Assembly (NCBI GenBank): GCA_012656075.1
Contig: JAAKBF010000030.1
Span: 186,001-250,000 of the forward strand
From: Phytophthora hibernalis
Lineage: Eukaryota; Oomycota; Peronosporomycetes; Peronosporales; Peronosporaceae
Length of the DNA: 64,000 nt
Reading direction: 5' to 3'
Part shown: positions 11,904-23,156 of the stretch, piece after piece
Numbering within the stretch: the stretch's first letter is position 1
Layout: each line of letters starts with the position of its first letter
Translations under genes and position numbers: made by a program
Notes under the pieces: model-generated
The model's database searches: none
What the model was told of the DNA's origin: nothing
Seen by the model: the letters and a program-made list of their open reading frames with translations, nothing else

Positions 11904-14484
11904 ATGACGAGCAAGCGCGCCGAAGTCCTCCTTGGGAGTGGGAACTACTTTCACTGGGAGTATAACCTGCGAATGGCTCTGGCCCACAAGGGACTACTCG
12001 CGTCATCAAGCCCAAGAACGAGGTCACTGAAGCGTGGCTCGTTAGTGACGAGAAGGCGCTCGGGATCATCATGAACCGTACGATCATGGAGAAGGCACGG
12101 AGCATGTTACACTACAAGGATGTATCGACGGAATGGTGGGCCGAAGCTGTAAGTACAGCTGTTTACCTGATCAACCGTTCCGGCAACACGACGCATGCTG
12201 ACCTGACACCGTATGAGTTGGGGTTCAAGGTGAAACCTCGAATGGACCGTTTGGGTCTCAGGGGTACGCTCATATTGACGATGTGAAGACGTCCTTGGTC
12301 ACATGGATGACCGTTCAAGCTGCGGCGACTGCGGGTCATATATACCGCCCACCTCACGCTCGTCCAGCTTCACCGACCGTGACACCTTGACCTTGGAAGC
12401 GTCCATGCCAAACACTCGGTATCCCTTGACGTTCTCAGCGTACCCGAGGAACATACACCTGAAACTCTTTGACTCGAGCTTCGTCCTGATGTAGGAAGCG
12501 TTCCTCCACCAGTGGAGCGCGAATCAGTCATGGACGAGCCCATGGAAGCTGTAGAGGAACCGGTTCCAGATGTCCAGGATATTAAAATGGATGACGTGGA
12601 ACCTGATCAGGAGGCCAACCAACCTCAACCTCAACTGCTTCCACCCGAACCTGCATCGAGAGGACTCGAGCTGGCAGAGTATCATCCGCCACCACAAGCG
12701 TTCGATGATGACCGTTTGGTGTTTTACCCTGAGGCGGAACACTCGAAACGATCGCGTGAGCCGGTGTTTCTATTGGAGAACGGTTCAGACGCCGAACAGC
12801 AGTCGGAAGGGAGCGACGGACCTCCAACTCCGAAGCGTGCCAGGATTGACGAAGACGGCTTGCTCGCTGAGGCAGTATTGGCTTACGCTGCGAGTATTGA
12901 CGGCGTTCCGGACACGCCGAATTCGTATGCAGAAGCTGTTGCAAGTGATGAAGCAGCGGAATGGCGTCGAGCTATGGAGGCGGAGCTACTCTCTCATGCC
13001 CGGAACGGTACGTGGACGCTTGTTCCACGTGGAACGGCAACCCGTCCGATCGGGTGTCGTTGGGTGTTTAACAAGAAGCGTGACGAGAACGGTCGAGTGA
13101 TTCGATACAAGGCTCGGCTTGTCGCACAGGGGTTCAAGCAGAAGTTTGGAATAGACTTCTTTGAAACTTACTCCCCGGTCGCAAACATGAACTCGATTCG
13201 AGTTGTACTAGCAGTGTGCGCGGCATACGGCTATGTGATGGAACAGTTGGACGCGGATACAGCGTTCCTGAACAGTGGATTGGTGGAACTTGTCTACATG
13301 GAGATTCCGTCTGGTTTGAAGAACGCCGCGGGCATGATGTGCAAGTTAGAGAAGGCTATCTACGGCTTGAAGCAGGCAGCAAGTGCTTGGAACAAGACTA
13401 TCCATCGTGTGTTCTTGCAGAACGGTTTTAAGAGCTGCGGTGCGGACCAATGTGTCTATGTGAAACGCACTGGGAACGGTTTCGTGTATGTGTGCCTGTA
13501 CGTGGACGACATGATCATTGCTGCGAAGACGACCAATGATATTCGTGAAGTCAAGGACGCCCTCAAGAACGCTTTCAAGATGAAGGAGTTGGGCGCGGTG
13601 ACGTTCATCTTGAGGATGGAGATCAACCACGATAAGATCGCCGGAACGCTTATGATTAAGCAAACTCGTTACATCGACGACGTGGTGGAACGCTTCAACC
13701 AGCAGAACACAAAGGTTGTTGAGAACCCGTGTGCTTCAAACGTGAAGTTGTCGAATCTGCTGTCACCAACTACGGATGAGGAACGGTCCGAAATGCGGTC
13801 AAGACCCTACCGTTCGCTCATCGGATGTCTGATGTACATCACTACATGTACCCGACCGGACATAGCGTATGTGGTGACGCAGTTGTCGCGTTTCCTCGAG
13901 AACCCAGGTGTGCAACACTGGAAGGCAGCTATTCGAGTTCTACGGTACCTCAAGTCGACTCGTCAACATGGTATCGATTATCAAGGTGGCTCCGGGAACG
14001 CTTCGGCCGAAGCTTTTACTGACGCTGACTGGGGCGGCAACATTGACGACAGACGCTCCGTGTCGGGGTCATGGTGATGATTGGGAACGCTCCAGTGGTA
14101 TTCAAGTCGAAGTACAAGAGAACGGTTGCACTCAGCTCTGCGGAAGCTGAGTACATGGCTCTGAGCCTGTGCACACAAGAGGTGCTTTGGGTTCGTGCTA
14201 TGCTAAAGGACATGGGTCGCGAGCAAGTGGGAGGAACGCTTGTCTGGGAGGATAACCAAGGTGCCATTGCATTGGCATGCAACGCTGGATATCACGCACG
14301 GACGAAGCATGTGGATATACGTCACCACTTCATCCGCGAGAACGTGGAACGCGGAACGATCAAGGTGGACTACGTCGACACCAAGCATCAACTGGCTGAC
14401 ATGCTGACGAAGGGACTCGGGACCAAGACATTGAAGTACCTGCGTGAGGCAACCGGCATCAAGGACAAGGTCATCGTGCAGTAG
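11904..14484 (+). pseudogene. Ty1/Copia polyprotein relic, left arm
   Basis: It begins with a gag N-terminus at 11904 (AEVLLGSGNYFHWEYNLRMA), then shifts frame. Near 12070 the gag block (EAWLVSDEKALGII) is fused straight to the end of integrase (MNRTIMEKARSMLHYKDVST): the rest of gag, the protease and the integrase core are missing. A 192-bp block (12291-12482) is inverted. From 12512 a 521-residue frame gives RT: RYKARLVAQGFKQKFGIDFF, EQLDADTAFLNSGL, KLEKAIYGLKQAASAW and the catalytic YVDDMIIAA. A frameshift near 14077 precedes RNase H, with SSAEAEYMALS, WEDNQGAIALA and the KHVDIRHHFIRE end, stopping at 14482-14484. Retained RT is motif-complete but the element is non-autonomous. All defects recur in the right arm. 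Confidence 0.9.
12291..12482 (-). other. Inverted 192-bp segment inside left Copia copy
   Basis: Between the integrase end and the RT linker, the coding sense lies on the opposite strand. Read on minus, it encodes the integrase/RT linker SKSFRCMFLGYAENVKGYRV and then SRSVKLDEREVGGIYDPQS, which belong in plus orientation here. Breakpoints are GAAGAC|GTCC on the left and GCTTC|GTCCTG on the right; GAC/GTC microhomology is present at both. Confidence 0.85.
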
Positions 14485-14497
14485 CGGTGAGTGGGAG

Positions 14498-14714
14498 TGT
14501 TGAGCATCTGTGCCCCGCTCGTGCACGGTTCGCATAAAACATTGGAACCGTGGGGAACGGTTAAGGCTGAACCGTTCCGGGCTGCAATACCACTGGTCAA
14601 TGCATATGGCTGGCTGAGATCGAGGCCAAGGCAGCAAGTAGGAAGGACCAGTAGAGAAGGTTAAGTAAACTAATCAACTCACTTCGGCATTTTCCTTCCA
14701 AGCAACGCATCACA
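14498..14714 (+). repeat. Copia 3' LTR (left element)
   Basis: 217 bp, the partner of 11625-11841. It is preceded by the purine-rich stretch GTGAGTGGGAG, a plausible polypurine tract, directly after the pol stop codon. Confidence 0.85.
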
Positions 14715-15042
14715 TATTTCCCCGTAGGAGCACACTGTGCTGCACAGAGATTGCATTTCGAAGCCAGCCACACGATAGGAGTGACATCCGACCTCCAAAT
14801 CCAAAGAAAGAATTTCGATGCCCGTCACGGCATGCAAAATCCAAGTGGGACTCAACCGAAATCTGAACCATGCTGTGTAAATAACCTCGGTCCATTTACA
14901 CCGGAAATACAGAGGAGATGCGCAAATCAAAATGGCACGCTCAAGCTAGAAGGCCACGGTTTTGTTGCGTCCGGCAGTCCTGCAACCCGGCAAAATCTAA
15001 ACATAACCCCCGACCCTAACGCTCATTATGTTAAGTATCCAT

Positions 15043-15344
15043 ATCGTTTTAAAATAGGAAAGGAAATAGAAATGCAAGGAATCAGAACTCGTTGCAATCC
15101 CTGGTAGACTCCGGAAATAAAAGCCAGAGAATGTGGTGCATTTGAAAGCAGCAATTGACCCTATACAGTCTGGGCTTTTTTAAGTTGCGCGAAGGGCCCC
15201 GCTTCGCTCGGCTAATGTAAAAACACTACAGATGATCCTCTAGGACGTTTTATCCTGATTTGTTGTTCACTTCATAGAATACGAATATGTATTTCCAATT
15301 GCTACGAAGTCATGCCAAATATACCTCGTACCTCTCGCTAATAG
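15043..15344. other. 302-bp loop between the inverted-repeat arms
   Basis: Single-copy spacer between the two arms. It has no open frame of note, is AT-rich in parts, and contains a GC-rich patch GAAGGGCCCCGCTTCGCTCG. Nothing in it looks like a gene or a recombination site that I recognise. Confidence 0.7.
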
Positions 15345-15673
15345 ATGGATACTTAACATAATGAGCGTTAGGGTCGAGGGGTTATGTTTAGATTTTGCCG
15401 GGTTGCAGGACTGCCGGACGCAACAAAACCGTGGCCTTCTAGCTTGAGCGTGCCATTTTGATTTGCGCATCTCCCTCTGTTTTCCGGTGTAAATGGACCG
15501 AGGTTATTTACACAGCATGGTTCAGATTTCGGTTGAGTCCCACTTGGATTTTGCATGCCGTGACGGGCATCGAAATTCTTTCTTTGGATTTGGAGGTCGG
15601 ATGTCACTCCTATCGTGTGGCTGGCTTCGAAATGCAATCTCTGTGCAGCACAGTGTGCTCCTACGGGGAAATA

Positions 15674-15888
15674 TGTGATGCGTTGCTTGAAGGAAAATGC
15701 CGAAGTGAGTTGATTAGTTTACTTAACCTTCTCTACTGGTCCTTCCTACTTGCTGCCTTGGCCTCGATCTCAGCCAGCCATATGCATTGACCAGTGGTAT
15801 TGCAGCCCGGAACGGTTCAGCTTAACCGTTCCCCACGGTTCCAATGTTTTATGCGAACCGTGCACGAGCGGGGCACAGATGCTCAACA
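15674..15888 (-). repeat. Copia 3' LTR (right element)
   Basis: Reverse-complement copy of 14498-14714, lacking one base of a GG run and one of a CC run. It lies on the loop side of the right element. Confidence 0.85.
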
Positions 15889-15901
15889 CTCCCACTCACC
15901 G

Positions 15902-18482
15902 CTACTGCACGATGACCTTGTCCTTGATGCCGGTTGCCTCACGCAGGTACTTCAATGTCTTGGTCCCGAGTCCCTTCGTCAGCATGTCAGCCAGTTGATG
16001 CTTGGTGTCGACGTAGTCCACCTTGATCGTTCCGCGTTCCACGTTCTCGCGGATGAAGTGGTGACGTATATCCACATGCTTCGTCCGTGCGTGATATCCA
16101 GCGTTGCATGCCAATGCAATGGCACCTTGGTTATCCTCCCAGACAAGCGTTCCTCCCACTTGCTCGCGACCCATGTCCTTTAGCATAGCACGAACCCAAA
16201 GCACCTCTTGTGTGCACAGGCTCAGAGCCATGTACTCAGCTTCCGCAGAGCTGAGTGCAACCGTTCTCTTGTACTTCGACTTGAATACCACTGGAGCGTT
16301 CCCAATCATCACCATGACCCCGACACGGAGCGTCTGTCGTCAATGTTGCCGCCCCAGTCAGCGTCAGTAAAAGCTTCGGCCGAAGCGTTCCCGGAGCCAC
16401 CTTGATAATCGATACCATGTTGACGAGTCGACTTGAGGTACCGCAGAACTCGAATAGCTGCCTTCCAGTGTTGCACACCTGGGTTCTCGAGGAAACGCGA
16501 CAACTGCGTCACCACATACGCTATGTCCGGTCGGGTACATGTAGTGATGTACATCAGACATCCGATGAGCGAACGGTAGGGTCTTGACCGCATTTCGGAC
16601 CGTTCCTCATCCGTAGTTGGTGACAGCAGATTCGACAACTTCACGTTTGAAGCACACGGGTTCTCAACAACCTTTGTGTTCTGCTGGTTGAAGCGTTCCA
16701 CCACGTCGTCGATGTAACGAGTTTGCTTAATCATAAGCGTTCCGGCGATCTTATCGTGGTTGATCTCCATCCTCAAGATGAACGTCACCGCGCCCAACTC
16801 CTTCATCTTGAAAGCGTTCTTGAGGGCGTCCTTGACCTCACGAATATCATTGGTCGTCTTCGCAGCAATGATCATGTCGTCCACGTACAGGCACACATAC
16901 ACGAAACCGTTCCCAGTGCGTTTCACATAGACACATTGGTCCGCACCGCAGCTCTTAAAACCGTTCTGCAAGAACACACGATGGATAGTCTTGTTCCAAG
17001 CACTTGCTGCCTGCTTCAAGCCGTAGATAGCCTTCTCTAACTTGCACATCATGCCCGCGGCGTTCTTCAAACCAGACGGAATCTCCATGTAGACAAGTTC
17101 CACCAATCCACTGTTCAGGAACGCTGTATCCGCGTCCAACTGTTCCATCACATAGCCGTATGCCGCGCACACTGCTAGTACAACTCGAATCGAGTTCATG
17201 TTTGCGACCGGGGAGTAAGTTTCAAAGAAGTCTATTCCAAACTTCTGCTTGAACCCCTGTGCGACAAGCCGAGCCTTGTATCGAATCACTCGACCGTTCT
17301 CGTCACGCTTCTTGGTAAACACCCAACGACACCCGATCGGACGGGTTGCCGTTCCACGTGGAACAAGCGTCCACGTACCGTTCCGGGCATGAGAGAGTAG
17401 CTCCGCCTCCATAGCTCGACGCCATTCCGCTGCTTCATCACTTGCAACAGCTTCTGCATACGAATTCGGCGTGTCCGGAACGCCGTCAATACTCGCAGCG
17501 TAAGCCAATACTGCCTCAGCGAGCAAGCCGTCTTCGTCAATCCTGGCACGCTTCGGAGTTGGAGGTCCGTCGCTCCCTTCCGACTGCTGTTCGGCGTCTG
17601 AACCGTTCTCCAATAGAAACACCGGCTCACGCGATCGTCTCGAGTGTTCCGCCTCAGGGTAAAACACCAAACGGTCATCATCGAACGCTTGTGGTGGCGG
17701 ATGATACTCTGCCAGCTCGAGTCCTCTCGATGCAGGTTCGGGTGGAAGCAGTTGAGGTTGAGGTTGGTTGGCCTCCTGATCAGGTTCCACGTCATCCATT
17801 TTAATATCCTGGACATCTGGAACCGGTTCCTCTACAGCTTCCATGGGCTCGTCCATGACTGATTCGCGCTCCACTGGTGGAGGAACGCTTCCTACATCAG
17901 GACGAAGCTCGAGTCAAAGAGTTTCAGGTGTATGTTCCTCGGGTACGCTGAGAACGTCAAGGGATACCGAGTGTTTGGCATGGACGCTTCCAAGGTCAAG
18001 GTGTCACGGTCGGTGAAGCTGGACGAGCGTGAGGTGGGCGGTATATATGACCCGCAGTCGCCGCAGCTTGAACGGTCATCCATGTGACCAAGGACGTCTT
18101 CACATCGTCAATATGAGCGTACCCCTGAGACCCAAACGGTCCATTCGAGGTTTCACCTTGAACCCCAACTCATACGGTGTCAGGTCAGCATGCGTCGTGT
18201 TGCCGGAACGGTTGATCAGGTAAACAGCTGTACTTACAGCTTCGGCCCACCATTCCGTCGATACATCCTTGTAGTGTAACATGCTCCGTGCCTTCTCCAT
18301 GATCGTACGGTTCATGATGATCCCGAGCGCCTTCTCGTCACTAACGAGCCACGCTTCAGTGACCTCGTTCTTGGGCTTGATGACGCGAGTAGTCCCTTGT
18401 GGGCCAGAGCCATTCGCAGGTTATACTCCCAGTGAAAGTAGTTCCCACTCCCAAGGAGGACTTCGGCGCGCTTGCTCGTCAT
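15902..18482 (-). pseudogene. Ty1/Copia polyprotein relic, right arm
   Basis: Mirror copy of 11904-14484 on the minus strand: gag start at 18482, gag-integrase fusion near 18315, inverted 192-bp block at 17904-18095, long RT frame 16309-17874, and RNase H 15902-16315 after the same frameshift. Only a few residue changes against the left copy are visible (for example Lys to Arg in the acidic linker and Asn to Thr in WVFNKKR). The shared lesions show the copies descend from one already defective element. Confidence 0.9.
17904..18095 (+). other. Inverted 192-bp segment inside right Copia copy
   Basis: Mirror of 12291-12482 in the minus-strand element, so here the linker peptide reads on plus. 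The identical breakpoints in both arms show the inversion predates the arm duplication. Confidence 0.85.
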
Positions 18483-18544
18483 GTCTTGAGCGTTCAGGTG
18501 GAGTGTTCCGGTCAGGGTAGTTGTTGCGGCTGTTAACCTGTTGA

Positions 18545-18759
18545 TGTGATACGTTGCTTGGAAGACAAATGCCGAAGTGAGTTGATTAGTTTACTTAACC
18601 TGCTCTACTAGTCCTTCCTAGTTGCTTCCTTGGCCTCGATCTCAGCCAGCCGCATGCATTGACCAATGGCATTGCAGCCCGGAACGGTTCAGCCTTAACC
18701 GTTCCCACGGTCCCAATGTAATATGCGAACCGTGCATGAGCGGGCACAGATGCTCAACA
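18545..18759 (-). repeat. Copia 5' LTR (right element)
   Basis: Reverse-complement copy of 11625-11841, lacking one base from each of two short C/G runs. The inverted repeat stops two bases beyond its outer end. Confidence 0.85.
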
Positions 18760-18761
18760 AT

Positions 18762-19181
18762 AGTAGAGCTTGTAATGAAGCAATATTGGTTTCCGGTTTC
18801 CGGTGTGAGAGGCAATACAGCTAAATACGAGTCGATCTCTTAAAACCCTGCTCGTTGGTGGGGCTGCTGTGTTGCATTGGGTACCCTACTAAGCCCCATT
18901 GCCAACTTCCAGGCCCAAGTTTGAATGTACCCAGTATTCGGTACACTGTCGATTATTGTAATAGTCTGAAATGTGGTGCACACAACACACACATTTAAGC
19001 CAATTATAAGTTACACATTTTATAATTTTAGCTAATGAAAGCACCGTATTGTGTGACATCTCGTCCCCATAGTAAAGGAGCCCGAAAGTGCTTACAGGAT
19101 TATATATCTGATGGTAAATGGTACGTCCACTTCGATCGCTTCGTATAATAGCTCTGAATTTTTTTAGAGAACAGATCTTGT
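18762..19181. other. Intergenic, no gene
   Basis: AT-rich sequence between the inverted repeat and the 3' end of the bZIP gene. No coding or structured element is recognised. Confidence 0.5.
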
Positions 19182-20176
19182 CTACTGGGCGAGCTTACAC
19201 TCAGGGGTAATGAGTGCTTCGTCGAACAAACGGATAACGGCCTCCAGGTGGCCCAGTACTTTAAGCAATGGAGTCAAAAGGTCCGCTCTGGACTGCACAA
19301 GTTTCACGCGGCTTGTTAAACTGTCCCACTTGAAATGGATCGAGCCTCGCAGTACAAACCGCTGACCGAGCAACTTGGCAGCAATTGGTGACGACTGATT
19401 TTGGTCTCTATTGTGGACCAGATGAGGAAACGCAGAGTCCAGCATGTTTGTCGTGATGATGATTCCGACTGTGGTGGTGGCGGTTAGCGGGTCTCCTGGA
19501 CCAGTATCGAGTCGCACGAGGTTGGTATCCGAGTCTGGCAGGTAGAGGGCCAGGCGTCGATAGTCATCGATTAGTCTCTCAACGCCAAACCCCGTATCCC
19601 CAGCTACATCCGGCGATGTCGCTGCATGCAGAAATCGCGCTGCGCGCAGGAAACATACACGTTCGGGGCCCTTTCGTGCTGCCATCGGAGTCGATCGTTT
19701 TGGTGGACCTTTTCAACCCGTAGCGGAACAGACGAAAGTATTCTGCCACCACCGACAAGGCAGTCGTTTCGGAGACGCCAGAAGAGAGCGCCTGACACTT
19801 GAGCTGGAGCGTTTGGGTTTCTTCTCGTAGTTTTCCGACGTCACGGTCTAAAGCGATCGCATGTTTCTCAACCTTTTTCCTGTATCGTTGAATGCCAGTT
19901 CGAACGCGTTGTCGGCGGAGTTCCTTCTTAGCATTCTTCTCGTCGATCAGTAGTTTTGCCGCATTCTGGTCAGGGACGTCCATGTTGACAGCGAGCTCTG
20001 AGTGGGGATTGTTGGGGACTGGTTTCAACATGCCCTTATACGCCAAAGGGGCAGCAACCTGCGTGGACTGTGCCGGCGGTTGTGCTTGGTGGGCAACAAC
20101 CACGATATCGTCACGTGAATGTTGGAGACACCGTGGTCTTGAACTCGCGTAAGCGCTCAGGCGTTGTCGTCTCCAT
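19182..20176 (-). CDS. bZIP transcription factor with Val at the Asn site, frameshifted
   Basis: The chosen ATG at 20176 opens METTTPERLREFKTTVSPTFT; the frame shifts near 20118, continues as 19579-20103, and shifts again near 19715 into 19182-19685. The basic region KKELRRQRVRTGIQRYRKK is followed by a leucine-heptad coiled coil (VGKLREETQTLQLKCQAL). Aligned on the YR pair, the residue eight before the conserved Arg is Val instead of Asn. Family knowledge: many oomycete bZIPs carry Cys or Val there, so it belongs to that lineage-specific class. The C-terminal ~170 residues (FGVERLIDDYRRLALYLPDS and onward, ending PECKLAQ) form the domain usual in these oomycete bZIPs, function unknown. Expected role: nuclear DNA-binding regulator, targets unknown. 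Two single-base shifts without stops in the resulting frames could be consensus errors or recent decay. Confidence 0.75.
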
Positions 20177-20578
20177 CACGTTGGATCTCAGCTTTTCGCC
20201 ACGATGGAATCACTTTTCCGATCACGCAGTCACTCAGCGTGTGGACGTTCGGCGGATGGAAGACGCTACTTTTCATGTTGTTCTTGCAGAAGGCTAACTG
20301 TTTTGTTCGGTTCCAAAGTGACAGAAAATGTTGGGCCTAAGATAAAAATTGCTTGCATCCCAGCGTAATCGTGGCACTTCATAATAATAAGTAATAATAG
20401 GTCATATTATGACGAAGTTCGCTGTAGTACATGTATCTCTATACAATGTACTGTACCCTCCCTCCTACTGTACATGTGAGATCTGAATGTATCGGTGTAC
20501 TCAATCTTTTGGAGCAGCAAAGGTTTGGTTGACGCATGTCATTCCGGAATCGACCAACTCCCGGTCACACAAGAATTT

Positions 20579-20585
20579 TCATTCT
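20579..20585 (+). promoter_or_regulatory. Candidate oomycete Inr element upstream of RXLR gene
   Basis: TCATTCT lies 30 bases before the ATG at 20615 and fits the oomycete initiator core YCATTYY; a second match, TCATTCC, is at 20539-20545. Oomycete 5' leaders are usually short, so both distances are plausible. No mapped transcript supports either. Confidence 0.35.
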
Positions 20586-20614
20586 ACTCCCGAGTTCCAC
20601 CCAGATAAACAAGC

Positions 20615-21081
20615 ATGCGCTTCAGCGTCCTCCTCGCTGTCTTTGTCGCCACCTTCATCGCGTGCATCAGCTTCGCCAGCGCCAAAAATGCCGCGGTTGA
20701 CAACACGGCTCGCCGTCTCAAGGACCGCCAGCTGACTGCGGACGAGGAAGAACGTGCTAGTCCTAACTTTGCACTGCTTGACGATGCCACCAAAAACTGA
20801 ATGCTGAACAATTCGTCGGTAGAGCTGTCCAAAACTTCAAAATGGGCAAAATCAAAAGGGCAGCGGACGCAATGAAGGCAGGTGCTGGTAAAACAGCTGA
20901 GCTCACCGCGAAGCAACAGACCCAAGTTAAGAAGTTGGTAGCGACAGCGGCGAAGCAGAAGGTGCCCAAGACCAAGAAGATCATCGTGGGTATGGTTGGT
21001 GCGTCTTTAACTGCGGCTGCCGTCTACGTTCTTTACAAGACCTTCCTGTCGAACGGCGGCACTGCTAACGCTACGGTTTAA
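20615..21081 (+). pseudogene. RXLR-type secreted effector with C-terminal membrane anchor, frameshifted
   Basis: The signal peptide MRFSVLLAVFVATFIACISF..ASA is followed by RRLK and, ten residues on, DEEER: a degenerate RXLR-dEER pair. The frame ends at a TGA just after an AAAAA run (about 20790-20800). The next frame is open from that point to a TAA at 21079-21081 and gives a basic region (GKIKRAADAMKAGAGK), then a hydrophobic helix (IIVGMVGASLTAAAVYVLY) and a short tail. One missing A would explain the break. Family knowledge: some Phytophthora RXLR proteins end in a transmembrane helix and act at host membranes; the target here is unknown. Total about 155 residues. It lies next to the bZIP gene, divergently. 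Decay or homopolymer error are both possible. Confidence 0.7.
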
Positions 21082-23156
21082 TCGAAGCTTGCCGTCCTCG
21101 CGAATCATGGTCCAGTAGGTACTGTAGTGCATGCTTTTCTGGATGTTTCGCACGTCCTCATTAGATATGAATTCGAAACTTTTCATTTTCCGTTTAGCAC
21201 TGTTTAGTTGCCATTTTGTCGCTCCTGGGACCCCCCTTGTGGGCCACTAAAGTGCCGTTATACTGGGATACCGAGCAGTAAGGTCTTGTTGTAGCCAGCC
21301 CAAATCATATTTATACTGGGAGGTAGTTACCCAAGGTAAGCTCAACGGGGTTTATCCTGGTAGAGCTTCGTTGTGGGGTGTTTCATTCGGGGAGACGGCC
21401 ACTTTTGCACCGGAATGTCAGCGGCACTTGCTGCTCCTGCTGCAGAACCAGATCATGTTCGTACTGAGGGACCGAGGACTCGACGTGCTTCGCCGACGGC
21501 GAGAGCTGCTCAACGGTACAGAGAGAGTCACGCGGTCGCTGACGGATCTCTTGTCCCGACGCCAGCACTGCGGTTCATGGCCTGCGGGGTGCCGTTCGTG
21601 CGACTGATACCCGAGAGACGACGCCAAGTCACGCGAGCACTCGAGGTCTTGACGAAAAGGAGAAGGCATCGGCGGCTGCGATGATACGCGGACTGCTGTA
21701 ATAGTGTTGGCCAAGGAACAGGTGACGGCTATCGACCAAGAAGCAGTTAAATATGCTCGTGGATGGTGGGGAGGGACCAAGGTGACGGTGTTGGTTGTTG
21801 AGTCTTGCCGCTGACGTGAGATTTTTGTTTAGGTCGCAGACCTGTTGTTTCGTGTAACCCACTGGCCAACTCGGTTATACATGTAATATAAAAATTCATC
21901 ATCACCGCAAAACATAATCATACAATGTAGGTGTCATCATTGCATCATATATTAATACATATTTGTTGCGCGTAATCTTATAAAATCATAATCGACGGGT
22001 GACCTTAAAATTTTTAATGGGAATGGTCTGACATTCTCCCGACTCTCACAATGAGAGAGTCTAACGAACGACAGAGGGTTTTGCATACCATGTACCAGAT
22101 GTACATGATATGCGCTTGTCACACTTGGACCTGCTTGTTACAAGACCGAATCGAAATTATATCTTGGAATTTGAAGCATGCCCTATCATGGGCTTGGCTG
22201 CGTTAAGCTTCGAAAGGCAATCTCTGCCCTCCTATGGAGAAAAGATTATCTCACCGGGCCTGGGCAATACTGTGGAACTCTTTGTTGGTCCGGCTACACT
22301 GCTCTGCTTCGCGGGCACCCGCACGGGATTCCCTCCTCGCCTCCGTTTGTCTTTTCAGTCTCGATTCCCATGCGGGGTAAAGGCACTTCCCTATCGCGTG
22401 CCCTCCTGGCTCTCTAGGTGTCCTCGCCCAGGACTCCTGGGGACCGCCCTATTAATTAATAAAAGGTCCGACCTCAATATGCTCTGACACATAATCGTTT
22501 CGCATCGTAATCGAGGTTGGTATAGCAGCATTGGCGAAAACGACTATTTTATTAAAATAAGACTTGTTATCATCTGGATAATTACCATAAGTCGTAATCG
22601 AAATTTACGAGTCAAACTTGGCCATCAATTTCTGCTTTTGGATTGGAAGAGCTGATTATAGTCGGCTACGACTCGACGTGTTGGTTCTCCAAGCTCCAAT
22701 TGTTGTATTCTCACTCCCCCTTAGCTGCATTTTCAATATAGGAAAAACGCCTTGGTTGAGCAGAAATTCGCTTGAACGAGGATCTCCACTCCAACACACC
22801 GTCGATCCGGTCGCCAGGATCCTTTCATATCTTGTTTTCGGCCCAGGTACAGCCGCGAAATATTGCTGCTGTTTGTTCAGAAAACTCACAGAGGCTGACT
22901 ACTTATCGTTTAAAGTTTAGTGGTTTTACTCACCATAATATTGTTATTAATACGTCAAGCCCAGCGTAACGAATCACTGCAGTTCAATCCCAAGATACGG
23001 GCGCTATTCATCACATGTGTAATGATCGTTTTACCGCCATGTGCGGTGCACCTACATGTTCCTCCTTTCCGTGCATGTCCTTCCAATGCAGTCATTTGGG
23101 AATTACCTCCCCAGTGGTCACAACTCCGCTCACCCAAAGAAATAGTCTGTTGAGTG
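21082..23156. other. Gene-free stretch between two effector genes
   Basis: About 2 kb with short frames only. A plus-strand frame at 21373-21684 (Ala/Arg-rich, 103 codons) and one at 22110-22487 (126 codons) have no recognisable domain and probably reflect GC-rich transposon debris. 21880-22050 and 22490-22620 are strongly AT-rich. Confidence 0.4.

Larger units (their letters stand above)
11623..15042. repeat. Left arm of 3.4-kb inverted repeat
   Basis: The arm matches 15345-18761 in reverse complement across its whole length; paired positions sum to 30386-30388. It holds one Copia element (LTR 11625-11841, internal region, LTR 14498-14714) plus 328 bp beyond the inner LTR. Only scattered substitutions and one-base indels separate the arms. 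The outer boundary is within two bases of the LTR start, while the inner boundary lies in flanking DNA. Confidence 0.95.
15345..18761. repeat. Right arm of 3.4-kb inverted repeat
   Basis: Mirror image of 11623-15042. It carries the same Copia copy on the minus strand, with LTRs at 15674-15888 and 18545-18759, each two bases shorter than their left partners through one-base losses. The sequence beyond 18761 has no similarity to the sequence before 11623. Confidence 0.95.

Noticed and set aside
12582..13663. Antisense and out-of-frame ORFs within the Copia copies
   Set aside because: They are frame shadows of the RT coding sequence, repeated in mirror form in the right arm.
11620..14719. Target-site duplication around the left Copia element
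   Set aside because: The five bases before 11625 and after 14714 do not match, nor do those around the right element or the whole unit.
14751..15790. Frames of 82-118 codons between the inner LTRs and the loop
   Set aside because: They occur in both orientations in the shared flank without domains; the repeats of the arms explain their duplication.
21371..21780. Overlapping Ala/Arg-rich frames on both strands
   Set aside because: GC-rich composition alone keeps both strands open; no motif supports either.
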